Below are positions 23,857 to 32,864 of a DNA stretch of 64,000 bases, piece after piece. The DNA comes from Conyzicola nivalis (GTDB lineage: Bacteria; Actinomycetota; Actinomycetes; Actinomycetales; Microbacteriaceae). The translations under genes were made by a program, and so were the position numbers. The stretch covers positions 186,001 through 250,000 of the forward strand of contig NZ_BMGB01000001.1 of NCBI RefSeq assembly GCF_014639655.1, written 5' to 3'. Under the pieces are notes generated by a model that saw nothing but the letters and a program-made list of their open reading frames with translations, did not search any database and was not told the origin of the DNA. Within the stretch, counting starts at the first letter, position 1. Every line of letters starts with the position of its first letter.

Positions 23857-25089
23857 ATGATCAGTCTCCGTCGTACGCAGCACCCCGTTGGGCAGGGCTT
23901 CTTTCACACAGCGGAACTCGGGTTGCACGGTGGCTCTTCACCCTGGTTCCGCTGGCTCTACGACTGCGGAGAGTACAGAAGTCACCACGATGCCCGGGAC
24001 CGCGAAATAGGCAGCGTCATCAGAGACTGGGGCGTTGGAGGCGCGGTTGATGTTGCCTTTATATCGCACGCGGATTCCGACCATATAAACGGCTTTGAAG
24101 GGCTCTTTCTATCAGGAAAGGGCCTCAAGCCGCGCGCAATTATGATGCCCCAAATTACAGCGATAGAGCGACTCGTTTCCTGGTGCGCCGCGGTAGAGGA
24201 AGGCGGCGTCACAAGTGCCTTCTACGACGCCTTCATCGCGAATCCGCGACGGGCAATTGCGTCCGCCTTCGGCGATGTTCAGGTTATCGAAGTGGTGCCG
24301 CGAGGCGATGAGAACTTCAGCAACTTCGACGATGCTCCGATTGATGTGGCCAGCGACGGACTCCCTGCCTGGCGCGTAGTCGGGCCTGCTGGCGATGACC
24401 AGAGTGGGCGCCCAGTGATCCAGTCCGGATCGCAGATCCGCGTACAAGCGGCGTGGACATCCGGGTACCCTTGGGTCCTCGTGCCTCACGTCGCCGCTGA
24501 GATAACAGGACTACGAAAGGACTTCATAAAAGCCCTAGCCGCAGGAATGAAGATTTCAGAAAGGCGACTAGAGGAACGAATTCACGATCCGCTATACGTA
24601 GCATCGCTGCTCAAGACACAAGGGACGAAGTTGCGAGCCGCATACCGGGATGCGTCACCTAGCGTGAATGCCACGACACTGTCGCTATACGCGGGGCCAG
24701 TGGAGGAAATGAATGGCAGGCACCAGATTCACTATGGTGGTCGGCGAATACGACCGACCGAGAGATCAGGCCGAATCGGTTGGCTTGGCACGGGAGATGC
24801 TGAGTTGACGGGAGATCGTTTACAAGATTTCCTCGATGTGTTCGACCAATACTTCCTGTATGTCAAGACGGTAACCACGCCGCACCACGGGTCGGCACGG
24901 AATCGGGTCCCAGCGCTCTGGGAGGCACTTGGGCCGGACGTAACAGCGATTTCAGCTGCCGATCCGCCGAAGAAGTGGAATCACCCGTCCACAGTCGTTC
25001 TCCACGACTTAGCTCGTCACGGAATTATGCATCTCATAGTTTCGTCGGCTCCACGCAGCCGTGTCGATGAATTTGTCCACTACAACTAG
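23857..25089 (+). CDS. ComEC/Rec2-type metallo-beta-lactamase-fold hydrolase (410 aa)
   Basis: MBL-fold protein without membrane segments. The first metal motif is complete: His71-x-Asp73-x-Asp75-His76 in SHADSDHINGF. A second histidine site lies at about 343 (TTPHHGSARN), and ISAADPPKKWNHPSTVVL is the C-terminal element found in ComEC-like MBL domains. These hydrolyse phosphoesters, often nucleic acids or nucleotides. The insertion between the two motifs (about residues 110-330) is larger than in ComEC. Its start is ATG 23857. It is the first of three co-directional genes (25362, 27290), a possible system. Confidence 0.82.
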   Translation: MISLRRTQHPVGQGFFHTAELGLHGGSSPWFRWLYDCGEYRSHHDARDREIGSVIRDWGVGGAVDVAFISHADSDHINGFEGLFLSGKGLKPRAIMMPQITAIERLVSWCAAVEEGGVTSAFYDAFIANPRRAIASAFGDVQVIEVVPRGDENFSNFDDAPIDVASDGLPAWRVVGPAGDDQSGRPVIQSGSQIRVQAAWTSGYPWVLVPHVAAEITGLRKDFIKALAAGMKISERRLEERIHDPLYVASLLKTQGTKLRAAYRDASPSVNATTLSLYAGPVEEMNGRHQIHYGGRRIRPTERSGRIGWLGTGDAELTGDRLQDFLDVFDQYFLYVKTVTTPHHGSARNRVPALWEALGPDVTAISAADPPKKWNHPSTVVLHDLARHGIMHLIVSSAPRSRVDEFVHYN

Positions 25090-25361
25090 CCGTGGGCGAG
25101 GCGGTGCTGACTTCCGCGGGTTACCGCGCTAAGCATGGAACCGCTACTGAACTAGCGCTACATCAGTAATCGACCGATCGCGGTGAATCTGCGGCAGGAT
25201 CGCCCGTAAATCTCTGCGCACGCTGAGGAATGGGGTGATTGCTCTATTCTCGGAATCCAATCATTGCAACGTGATCGACATCCGCAGTGGCGGTAGATCT
25301 CGACAGGAACCGCGCAGGCCGATGTCAACAAACAACGCTTATGTCGGCGGAAAAGGTCATC

Positions 25362-27131
25362 ATGGCGTACGAGTTCGAACCTTCACATCCGGCGCTGGTG
25401 ACGGCATTGCTCGACAGGCTTGCCGCATCCGAAGAAGATTTGGTGAAGGTATGGCAGCGTCTGTGGCTCGACCCTGGTTACCAAACTCTCGATGACGCTC
25501 TACGAGCCGAAGTGGATTTCCTCTTTGCATACGAGCTCCAAGAAGAGTACGGCAGCGCAGGCGTGGTGACCCTCGAAGAGTCTCAACATTTATTAACGGC
25601 CACGCGCCCAATGTCTGAAACGCCGCCGGCCGCATGGGCGTTGTGGATCGAGGTGAACGGAAGCCTCCAGAATCCGATTGTCGCAGCCCATCTGGCCGAC
25701 GTGTTGCTGACCTCGCGAACGGACTCGTCACCCGATCATGCTGTGGCCACGGTCAATTCCTACCTTTCGGTTGCTGCTGACGGGCACGTCTCTTCTGAAC
25801 ATGTCGCGTTGTCACTAGGACGCGCGAACAGTATCGCGCGCTCGCGAGCGATGGCTGAGGAGCTTGCGGTGAGAGACACCATGATTCGACTCAGCGGGAC
25901 ATTTGCCGTCGATCCAGACAAGGTGGGCCCTGCCTTGACTCTCCTTGCCGCGCTTTCCGTACCTCCGCGTGGCGGAGCGTTCTCTGAAGGCGAGCGCGGC
26001 GATCTGGAGCGCCGCCTATTCGCTCTCGGAAACTCGTATTTCACGCTCGTCGATGAGGTTTTTGACACTCTGGCACGACTAGCGGTCGACGCTTCCGCCC
26101 TTGAAATTGCACAACGTTGGCAGGTGAACCAATACCTAGGATTGGCCGAAGCAGAAGACAACGGGATGCGAAAAATGCATCACGCTCAATCGGCAGCAGA
26201 CCTCGCTGGGTCCTACGGTCTACGCGACCTCAAAGGAACTGCGATCGTGATGATGCAGTCCATCGACCACGACTCCATGGGCTGGCAGTCCGCCGTTATA
26301 GACGCTCCGTTATCCAAAAATGCTTTTAGGGCGCACCTCCGGAGATACCGCCGCGCACGCAACTGGGAATATGCGCTGATGGTATTTCTCGCAAGCGGCT
26401 CCCCATCCGGAGATCATGAGGCGAACGTGAGGTCGGCGGAGCGCGCCGCCGTCGGGTCGATACGAGCGCTCGTCTCGCGGACCACCTACGGTACACATGG
26501 TCTTCCGGAGCGATCCGACGGCAACTTCCTAGACGAGGAGGTCGTGCGAAACGAGTCGTTCAGATTGAACTTCTCTGGCATTCTTCTCGCCCATGAACTT
26601 GAGTACGTGCGCGACCGCTTCGAGCCGCCGTCGACGCGGCACGTCGCTGACTGGATGGCGGCCAGCTTTTCGTCCGACCCGACCCTTGCCGAGCACTTCG
26701 CCGAGTCGCTAGCTCTTCATTGGGCTGGCAAGTTTTCCGATTCTGCGCGACTTGCGATCCCACTGATCGAAGCTGGCGCGCGAGGCTTGCTTCTACGCTT
26801 GGATGAACCCCTCTATCGGACCCAGCGGGGGAATTCGCCGGGGAAGTTTCCCACGATGGATTTCTATCTCGAAGCTCTGTCAAACCGGGGCTTGGACCCG
26901 GATTGGGGTAGGGCACTGCGGTTGGCGCTCCTCTCCCCGGGAATGAATCTACGGAACCGTTTCGCGCATGGTTTTGATCTAAGTTTCACCGAGGCTCAAT
27001 CGGCCCTCCTACTTCGGCTAGCGGGACTTTTCTGTTCCATGCCCGTGGGTATGGACGAATCCGATCTCCCCGCGCCTACTAAGAGTGCGCGCGGACAATT
27101 GCGGCGCCGCCCCGCCTGGGCGTGGTTGTGA
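25362..27131 (+). CDS. large helical protein with HEPN-like C-terminal domain, DUF4209-like (589 aa)
   Basis: Mostly alpha-helical soluble protein. The N-terminal 120 residues (ASEEDLVKVWQRLWLDPG onward) resemble the domain that precedes DUF4209 in bacterial accessory proteins. The C-terminal part has LSPGMNLRNRFAHGFDL, with Arg531 and His536 giving R-x4-H, the HEPN ribonuclease signature. I chose ATG 25362 (GGCGGAAAAGG upstream); ATG 25341 is in frame. Lower-GC DNA. It lies between the MBL and AlbA_2-like genes. The family assignment is tentative; the R-N-x-x-A-H motif is directly visible. Confidence 0.72.
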   Translation: MAYEFEPSHPALVTALLDRLAASEEDLVKVWQRLWLDPGYQTLDDALRAEVDFLFAYELQEEYGSAGVVTLEESQHLLTATRPMSETPPAAWALWIEVNGSLQNPIVAAHLADVLLTSRTDSSPDHAVATVNSYLSVAADGHVSSEHVALSLGRANSIARSRAMAEELAVRDTMIRLSGTFAVDPDKVGPALTLLAALSVPPRGGAFSEGERGDLERRLFALGNSYFTLVDEVFDTLARLAVDASALEIAQRWQVNQYLGLAEAEDNGMRKMHHAQSAADLAGSYGLRDLKGTAIVMMQSIDHDSMGWQSAVIDAPLSKNAFRAHLRRYRRARNWEYALMVFLASGSPSGDHEANVRSAERAAVGSIRALVSRTTYGTHGLPERSDGNFLDEEVVRNESFRLNFSGILLAHELEYVRDRFEPPSTRHVADWMAASFSSDPTLAEHFAESLALHWAGKFSDSARLAIPLIEAGARGLLLRLDEPLYRTQRGNSPGKFPTMDFYLEALSNRGLDPDWGRALRLALLSPGMNLRNRFAHGFDLSFTEAQSALLLRLAGLFCSMPVGMDESDLPAPTKSARGQLRRRPAWAWL

Positions 27132-27289
27132 GCGCGCTCGTCGCGCGGGGTTGCGTGCGGGGAGTAACGAACCGAAAACGACGCGTGGGTATCGTCGCGC
27201 GAGTCCTTTGCTGCTGACACCAATGCCGAAGACGATGACGCGTTCATCTTCTCCCGCATAATCAGCGCAGTTACTGACACGATGGCTGA

Positions 27290-28336
27290 GTGACCATCGA
27301 AATCGATACTTCGCGTGCGCTGCGAACTCAGGATCAACTCGAAACGCTGATACGGGCCGTCGAACGGGCGGCACCTGAGGACGAGAATCGAGCTCTTGAG
27401 TGGAAGTCGGGGTACCCCGACTTGACTACGGCGCATGCCTCCTTCGCCATAGCACGTGCCATCCTCGGCCTCGCCAATCGCCCGGTGGACGTCGCGGGAG
27501 CGACGTTTGAGGGGGTCGGCTACGTCCTAGTTGGGGTCGAACCGGGACGTCTTCGAGAACAGCTGGTCCCCGATAGCGCGGAACTGCTGAACGCTTTGCG
27601 GCGTTTTACGGGTCACGGCTTCCCGCTCTGGGATGCTCGAAGCGTGGCTGTGGAAGACTCGAATATTCTGGTCATCACAGTTGAACCTCCTCGCCCCGGC
27701 GACCGCATTGCACTTCTCCATAGGAGCTACCAGTCCCCGAGAGGTCAGCAAACGGACGAAGGAACAGTTTTTGTTCGTCAGCCCGGCGCGACGGAGCGCG
27801 CATCTCGCGCTGACCTCGACATGCTGCAGGATCGACTATTGAGCGGAACGGAAGCCGACGCGCAAGCTGCACGCGAGGCGGAAAGGTATCAAGAGATCCG
27901 TACTTTGATTGCGGACCTGGTTCACTCCGCCAATCAGTGGGCGAGCTTGATGCAAATCATGGTCATCATGTCCGCCGGCGAAGGGTGGTCCCGGGACAGT
28001 CTCGCCGAGTGGGCGAACTCGGACTCCGGGCGTGAAACGGGAGTCCATGCCCAGCTCATATCGCAGAACGCGAGAAAAGTGCGCCTGCTCACCAGCGACG
28101 AGCAGCTGGTTAGCCCGGTACGGATAGCTGCAGAAAAGCTAGCAAACGGTGCGGGCGCCTTCCGCGGAATCCACGGTCCCGGGCCAAGCCGCGACGAGCA
28201 GCGAAAAACCGCATACGCGCACATCAACGGAGTCGTGCGTGCCTTCGCATTAGTCGAAGAAATAGCCGTAGATCGCTTAAGCCAGTCCTTAAGTGAGCGA
28301 GTCGGACGAACGCAGTCTGCTGCGCAGCGGCGATGA
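27290..28336 (+). CDS. AlbA_2/Schlafen-like domain protein (348 aa)
   Basis: The N-terminal 170 residues look like the AlbA_2 (divergent AAA_4, Schlafen-type) domain: Glu37 in ALEWKSGYPDL, then ARAILGLANRPVD and GVGYVLVGVEPG, as in Schlafen core domains that cleave tRNA or act as regulators. The C-terminal half is helical (SANQWASLMQIMVIM onward) and unassigned. It starts at GTG 27290. It follows the HEPN-like gene by 158 bases in the same direction. With the MBL protein it may form a nucleic-acid-targeting defence set; this is inference from domains and position. Confidence 0.7.
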   Translation: MTIEIDTSRALRTQDQLETLIRAVERAAPEDENRALEWKSGYPDLTTAHASFAIARAILGLANRPVDVAGATFEGVGYVLVGVEPGRLREQLVPDSAELLNALRRFTGHGFPLWDARSVAVEDSNILVITVEPPRPGDRIALLHRSYQSPRGQQTDEGTVFVRQPGATERASRADLDMLQDRLLSGTEADAQAAREAERYQEIRTLIADLVHSANQWASLMQIMVIMSAGEGWSRDSLAEWANSDSGRETGVHAQLISQNARKVRLLTSDEQLVSPVRIAAEKLANGAGAFRGIHGPGPSRDEQRKTAYAHINGVVRAFALVEEIAVDRLSQSLSERVGRTQSAAQRR

Positions 28337-28529
28337 CGTTGTGACGTTGGCCCCGCAACCCGTCAGCAACGGGACGAGTCTTTATCCCAAGTTGCGGCGG
28401 AAGGGTGGCGATTGACGCGTTCGTCGAAGCGTTCAGGATGCGTCAATGCTTGGCAAGTATTAACCACGACGGAGCCTTTGGACACTATCGCCACGGGTAT
28501 GCATCCAAGCTCAACGCGCCCGGAGGTGA

Positions 28530-30470
28530 TTAACGTTGCTCGCGCAGGGGGGGATATGCCGCCCAGTCGCCGCCTGCGAGGCGCCACCATGCGCTCGCGG
28601 TGGCGATCGAAACGCCAAGGAGGTCCGAAAGGACCCTCGGATGCATTTGTTGAGCGAGCTCCATCAGAGCTGTCGCTCGCGCGCTCCCGGTGCTCATCCC
28701 GTAGGTGGCGAGCCGTCTGGAAAGTGCGCGCGCCGTTAGATGCTCGCCTGGATGCCTGCCGACGAAGAGCCAGCGGGGAGATCGCAAATGGCTTAGTTTC
28801 AGCAATGATTGAACTGCTTCGTCCAGAGGTGCGGGCAATTCGATTGGCTCACTTCCGATAGTTAGCATTGTCTTGCCATTTCGCTCGGATACTTGCGAAC
28901 GTTCGATAGCGACGACCCGGGTGGCTTGCATCCCGTATAGGAGGATGAGGAGAGCCCCAACCCGGTCCATGATCGGAATTTCGGCGCGCTCGATGAACAG
29001 TCGCGCCATTTTCCAACGATGGTCGGTTGAAAAGCCGTACCCTTCTAGTTCGTTCCGGCGGTACGCCACTACTAGACGGCTCAAGCGCGTCGTGCGTAGC
29101 CATTGAGTGAAATGGGCGAGCGCGTCCTGCTGGGCCGGCGACCCATTCAGGAACTGGTCCAATTCCCTCTGGGGGAGCGTAGCCACCGTGTGGTCTATGT
29201 CCCGCGCTGCATTCAGGAGCGCTGCCACCTGTCTGAGCGCACCGCGGTGCCGACGATATTTCGCCTTAGGGTTGCTCGGAACCGACTGGTGCGATTGGGA
29301 TTTCAGGCCCCACCTGCTGTAGCGGCGCAATAACGTGCGGTCCTCCGGGTGTTCGATCGTGGTGAGCCAAATTTGCTTCCAATATTCGAACCGCGCTTCT
29401 TCCGCATTGAGTTCTGGGATTGTGCCGGACGCGACGAGCAATGCGAGGAGGAATGAAACGGTTCGCGGGTCGCCGGCGTGCTCGATTATTGCTGCCGGAT
29501 CTAGGGGCAGGGTGCCGTTTGCAAGGCCTTTCAGCGTCTCAGCTCCTCGGCTCTTTATTACCCACCTCGTGAGTGATTCAGGCTCGGGATGATGCGAAAG
29601 TAGGTATTCAGCGAGTGACTGCAATTCGGGTCGAATGTCGCCGGTGTCGTCCGAAAGAAGCTGCTGAATAACTATGGGTCGGCGACATCTCGCGCAAAGA
29701 CGATGCTTTCGCGACTCAGTGATGGAGCCGCATTCGGGGCACGCCATCGTGACTGGAGCGCCTGCGCAATCCGCGCACACAAGATGGTTGTCCCAGAGAT
29801 TGGTCAGTAGCTTCTTCTGGAGGCATTGAGGGCACACCCGAGGGCGCCGCATCGCGTAGTAACAGCGAGCACACATGATGCCACCATCAAGATGTGTTGC
29901 GACGCGACCTGGCTCATCGCAGATCGAGCAAAGCTTTATTGGGGCGGTGTAGCACCTCAGGCAGACGGGCTCTCCTCTGCGCACGACAAGCGTCGCCATT
30001 TCGCCGCACCGATGGCAAGTGTCGAATGAGCGCGGATCGACCCTCCAGCAGCGCCGGCATAGGGGCTTTCCGTCGATGCGCCGTTGGATAGGTTGCACTT
30101 GACCGCATTTTGCGCATGGCGTCGCGCGGTGATTGCGTTCGCAACGAGAACAATGGCGTCCTCCGCCTGGTGCTTTGTGGGGCAGCGATACCGATCTGCC
30201 GCATGTCTCGCACCTAGGGAGAGAGATATTCTCGGCGCCTGCTTCCACTAGGGCGTGACAGAGCGCCTGAACTGTCCTCGGGACGTTCGAAATCTCGCCT
30301 TGCAGAATGCCCGGACTTTGAATTAGCGATAGCTGCAGAAGTCGCACCGTCTTTGCGTCCGGCGCTACCTTCGATATGACGTCGCGAACAGTGGCGTGCG
30401 CTAGCTCCGGCGTAGCCGCCTGAACGAACTGGACCGTCTCGCTAAATAGGCGGGCGGAGGCAGAGATCAT
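28530..30470 (-). CDS. zinc-ribbon array protein with degenerate tyrosine-recombinase domain (646 aa)
   Basis: Two parts. Residues about 85-245 contain a dozen CxxC knuckles (CETC, CSRC, CAKC, CRRC, CHRC, CLRC, CSIC, CARC, CPQC, CADC, CPEC, CARC), enough for about six zinc ribbons. The last 250 residues have the layout of a tyrosine recombinase, but the catalytic places are changed: GMQATRVVAI where active enzymes have an arginine after GL, SARATALMELA instead of HxLR, LLGV instead of LLGH. It is probably a DNA-binding partner rather than an active recombinase. The start ATG 30470 overlaps the stop of the XRE gene, so it is coupled to it. Confidence 0.75.
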   Translation of the reverse strand: MISASARLFSETVQFVQAATPELAHATVRDVISKVAPDAKTVRLLQLSLIQSPGILQGEISNVPRTVQALCHALVEAGAENISLPRCETCGRSVSLPHKAPGGGRHCSRCERNHRATPCAKCGQVQPIQRRIDGKPLCRRCWRVDPRSFDTCHRCGEMATLVVRRGEPVCLRCYTAPIKLCSICDEPGRVATHLDGGIMCARCYYAMRRPRVCPQCLQKKLLTNLWDNHLVCADCAGAPVTMACPECGSITESRKHRLCARCRRPIVIQQLLSDDTGDIRPELQSLAEYLLSHHPEPESLTRWVIKSRGAETLKGLANGTLPLDPAAIIEHAGDPRTVSFLLALLVASGTIPELNAEEARFEYWKQIWLTTIEHPEDRTLLRRYSRWGLKSQSHQSVPSNPKAKYRRHRGALRQVAALLNAARDIDHTVATLPQRELDQFLNGSPAQQDALAHFTQWLRTTRLSRLVVAYRRNELEGYGFSTDHRWKMARLFIERAEIPIMDRVGALLILLYGMQATRVVAIERSQVSERNGKTMLTIGSEPIELPAPLDEAVQSLLKLSHLRSPRWLFVGRHPGEHLTARALSRRLATYGMSTGSARATALMELAQQMHPRVLSDLLGVSIATASAWWRLAGGDWAAYPPLREQR

Positions 30471-30820
30471 CGCTCAATGCTTGGCCGTCGGATGCTGGCT
30501 CTAATCGGGCGCAGGTCGCCTATTGGGCCCTGGGCCGTCTCGCCGACTGCTTCGCGAACGGGAGCGGCGTCGCGCCGTTTCACCGTGATCAACTCGTCCA
30601 GCGAGCACTCTAGCGCGTCGCAGAGCGCCGTGAGCACATCTATTCGCACACGCTGTGGTGCGTTCGTCACGAGCCGATAGACCTGCTCCCGCGAGAGCTG
30701 CACGCCTCGTTCCGAAAGGAGGGGCCCGATCTTCGACGTCTGGAATATGCCGCGGGAGGCCATTATCGATCGCAAGTGCCAAGATGTCTCTAGCTCAATC
30801 GCCACTAGATTCTCCTTCAA
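30467..30820 (-). CDS. XRE family DNA-binding protein of the integrase module (117 aa)
   Basis: Cro/CI-type HTH: LLSERGVQLSREQVYRLV, then VRIDVLTALCDALECSLDEL, the standard helix 4-5 continuation that ends in the SLDELI motif. The C-terminal 35 residues are basic and disordered-looking. It overlaps the recombinase gene (stop 30795) by 26 bases and the zinc-ribbon gene by 4 bases, so the three genes are one transcription unit. It may regulate excision or act as a directionality factor. Confidence 0.85.
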   Translation of the reverse strand: MKENLVAIELETSWHLRSIMASRGIFQTSKIGPLLSERGVQLSREQVYRLVTNAPQRVRIDVLTALCDALECSLDELITVKRRDAAPVREAVGETAQGPIGDLRPIRASIRRPSIER

Positions 30821-31910
30821 CGATTCTCTTCAGTGCGTTCGCGAGTACTCGATTTTTAAAGTCAGAACTTACAGAAGCGTAGATGGATGTTGTCGACGCG
30901 TGCATGTGGCCGGCCTGTTCCTGTACGAATCGCTCTGCGTATCCGAATTCAAGCAGATGCGTCACAAAGGAGTGCCTAAGACTGTGAAGAGTGAGGGCTT
31001 TGGGCAGTCCGGCCTCGTCTCGCAATTCGGCGAAAGTCTTGTCTAAATATCCACCTGTGACCCTGGTTCTTCGCTCCGTGACCCAAATCGCTTCTGGATC
31101 TCCGTTCGAGAACTTCGGACGCCCTTCGCCGATCCATTGCTTCATGCCGTCTATCCACCAGTCAAACTCCGGAACAAGGAGAACTGTTCGCCGTCGTGGG
31201 GAACCTCCGCCTGCAGCTTTGCCCCATCGAACATGTATTGCGCCGTATTGGCCCCATTCGGGCATTTGAGAACTGTGGTGTAAGTCGGCAAGATCCAGCA
31301 TCACCAACTCGGTGCGTCGGAGCCCAAAAGCGTACGCGGTCTTCAGCATTTGAGCGTTTCGCAGTGCCGCCAGACCACCCTTCTTGCCTGCTGAGACCAA
31401 CGTTTCGACTCTGGCATCGGCCGTGTCGAAGAGTTGTTGCAGCTCGTCGTACGTAAACGGCCGGCGCGCAGCCCGACCCTCGAAATCAAATCTGTGGGCC
31501 ACCGTATTCCACGGCAGGCAGACCTGCGAGGGGATTTGTCCAAACTGCGCTTCACAGATCTCCATCCAGTCGTAGTGGCGGCTCGTTATGTAGTCACAGA
31601 ACACGCGAATCGCACCGTGATAATGCCGAAGAGTCGACAACGCCAGACCACGGTCCACTACGTCGGAGGTGAATTCGTCGACGTCACCTGCATTCCATTC
31701 CCAAGGCAGCTTGTCAACAAACTCTCGAAAATGCCGTACGACGGCCACATTCCCGCGCACGCTCTGAGGTTTCATGCCGCGGCTTATCTGTTGCTGCTTC
31801 CAGCTGAGAAGCATCGCGTCGAAAACCATCGATTCCGGATTTGCCAGAACAACGTTCGCTGACGACGACAAGAGCCGCAGGGCCCGCTCCGGAGATTCTT
31901 CATGTTGCAT
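30795..31910 (-). CDS. tyrosine-type site-specific recombinase/integrase (371 aa)
   Basis: Complete integrase. The N-terminal SAM-like DNA-binding domain covers about residues 25-110 (SWKQQQISRGMKPQSVRGN). The catalytic residues, numbered from ATG 31910, are Arg198 in FGLRRTEL, Lys230 in RWGKAAGGG, His309 and Arg312 in LHSLRHSF, His335 in AGHMHASTT and the nucleophile Tyr344 in SIYAS. All six are present. It is the first gene of the integrase module, reading inward from the right end of the island. The inverted repeat at 32038-32064 is 128 bases upstream of its start and is a candidate attachment site. Confidence 0.92.
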   Translation of the reverse strand: MQHEESPERALRLLSSSANVVLANPESMVFDAMLLSWKQQQISRGMKPQSVRGNVAVVRHFREFVDKLPWEWNAGDVDEFTSDVVDRGLALSTLRHYHGAIRVFCDYITSRHYDWMEICEAQFGQIPSQVCLPWNTVAHRFDFEGRAARRPFTYDELQQLFDTADARVETLVSAGKKGGLAALRNAQMLKTAYAFGLRRTELVMLDLADLHHSSQMPEWGQYGAIHVRWGKAAGGGSPRRRTVLLVPEFDWWIDGMKQWIGEGRPKFSNGDPEAIWVTERRTRVTGGYLDKTFAELRDEAGLPKALTLHSLRHSFVTHLLEFGYAERFVQEQAGHMHASTTSIYASVSSDFKNRVLANALKRIVEGESSGD

Positions 31911-31930
31911 TAGACACAACAACGTACGGC

Positions 31931-32064
31931 CAGTTGCATCATCGCGTCAAGTTCGAGCTGAATTCGTGGCAAGTTGCCCTGCTAAAGTCTCCTTTTACAA
32001 AACCCTTAGGACGCAAGTAGCGCGGTATTGCGAAGCTCGACAGTTGCATTGGATGCAACTGTCG
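31931..32064. repeat. integrase-proximal repeats: CAGTTGCAT copies and a perfect 12-bp inverted repeat
   Basis: At 32038-32049 the arm CGACAGTTGCAT is followed by three bases and its exact reverse complement at 32053-32064. CAGTTGCAT also occurs directly at 31931-31939, and GTTGCAT at 31904-31910. The inverted arms resemble recombinase core-binding sites, and they end just before the sequence that resumes the tadA gene. This is probably the right attachment end of the island (attR-like). No matching left copy was found in the window. Confidence 0.6.
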
Positions 32065-32071
32065 ATGGTTC

Positions 32072-32851
32072 GTGACGCAGAGGCACTGGGCCGTCAACAT
32101 CCGCAAGTTCACGCAGCGCATCCGCGATCTGCAGCGACTCGTCGCGCTCGGCTCGCTCACGCACCAGGCGGCCGAGTTCCTGCGCATGTGCGTGCTCTCG
32201 GGGCAGAACATCCTCGTGTCCGGGGCGACGCAGAGCGGCAAGACGACTCTGCTGAATGCCCTGCTGTCGAGCGCGCGGCCGACCGAACGCATCGTCACCG
32301 TCGAGGAGACGTTCGAACTCGACCTCTCCGCGCGCGACCGCGTGGCCATGCAGTGCCGGCAGCCCAGCCTCGAGGGCGCCGGCGAGATCACGCTCCGCCG
32401 GCTAATCAAAGAGTCGTTGCGGATGCGCCCCGACCGCCTCGTGGTCGGCGAGGTACGCGAGGCCGAGTCGCTCGACCTGCTCATCGCGCTCAACAGCGGG
32501 CTACCGGGCATGTCGAGCATCCACGCCAACAGCGCCCGCGACGCCCTCTCCAAGCTGTGCACCCTGCCGCTCCTGGCCGGGCGCAACATCGACTCCGCCT
32601 TCGTGGTGCCGACGGTCGCGGGTTGCATCGACCTCGTTGTGCACTGCGAGATCGCGCGCGGTGGACGGCGGCGCATCGTTGAGATCGTCGCACCCAGCGG
32701 TCAGGTGAGCGGGTCTCTCATCGAGGCCGGAACGATCTTCGCGATGGAGTCCGGGACCCTCACGGCGACCGGCAGCCACCCGACCAAGACCACGAAATTC
32801 CGGGCCGCCGGGTTCGACCCGGCCGCCGTTCTGGCCGGACCGCGCTCATGA
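32072..32851 (+). pseudogene. tadA: tadA/cpaF pilus ATPase, 5'-truncated by the island
   Basis: The C-terminal ATPase domain of TadA/CpaF, the motor of Flp pilus assembly: HWAVNIRKFTQR, Walker A GATQSGKTT (residues 51-59), the Asp box and VVGEVREAE Walker B region, and LPGMSSIHANSARDAL. About 260 residues are left, while intact TadA has about 400 or more; the N-terminal domain is missing. The remaining frame could start at GTG 32072, but this start has no RBS. The missing half is not elsewhere in the window. The loss coincides with the integrase end of the island, so the pilus motor is presumably inactive. Confidence 0.8.
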
Positions 32852-32864
32852 ACGGCCGGCGCTC

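Noticed and set aside
28530-31910. RIT element (three tyrosine recombinases in a row)
   Set aside because: Only one of the three genes has a full catalytic set; the middle one is an XRE protein and the third is degenerate, so the RIT label does not fit.
31774-32682. 302-codon plus-strand frame across the integrase upstream region and tadA
   Set aside because: Arginine/proline-rich translation in a different frame from the Walker A and B motifs of tadA; a high-GC artefact.
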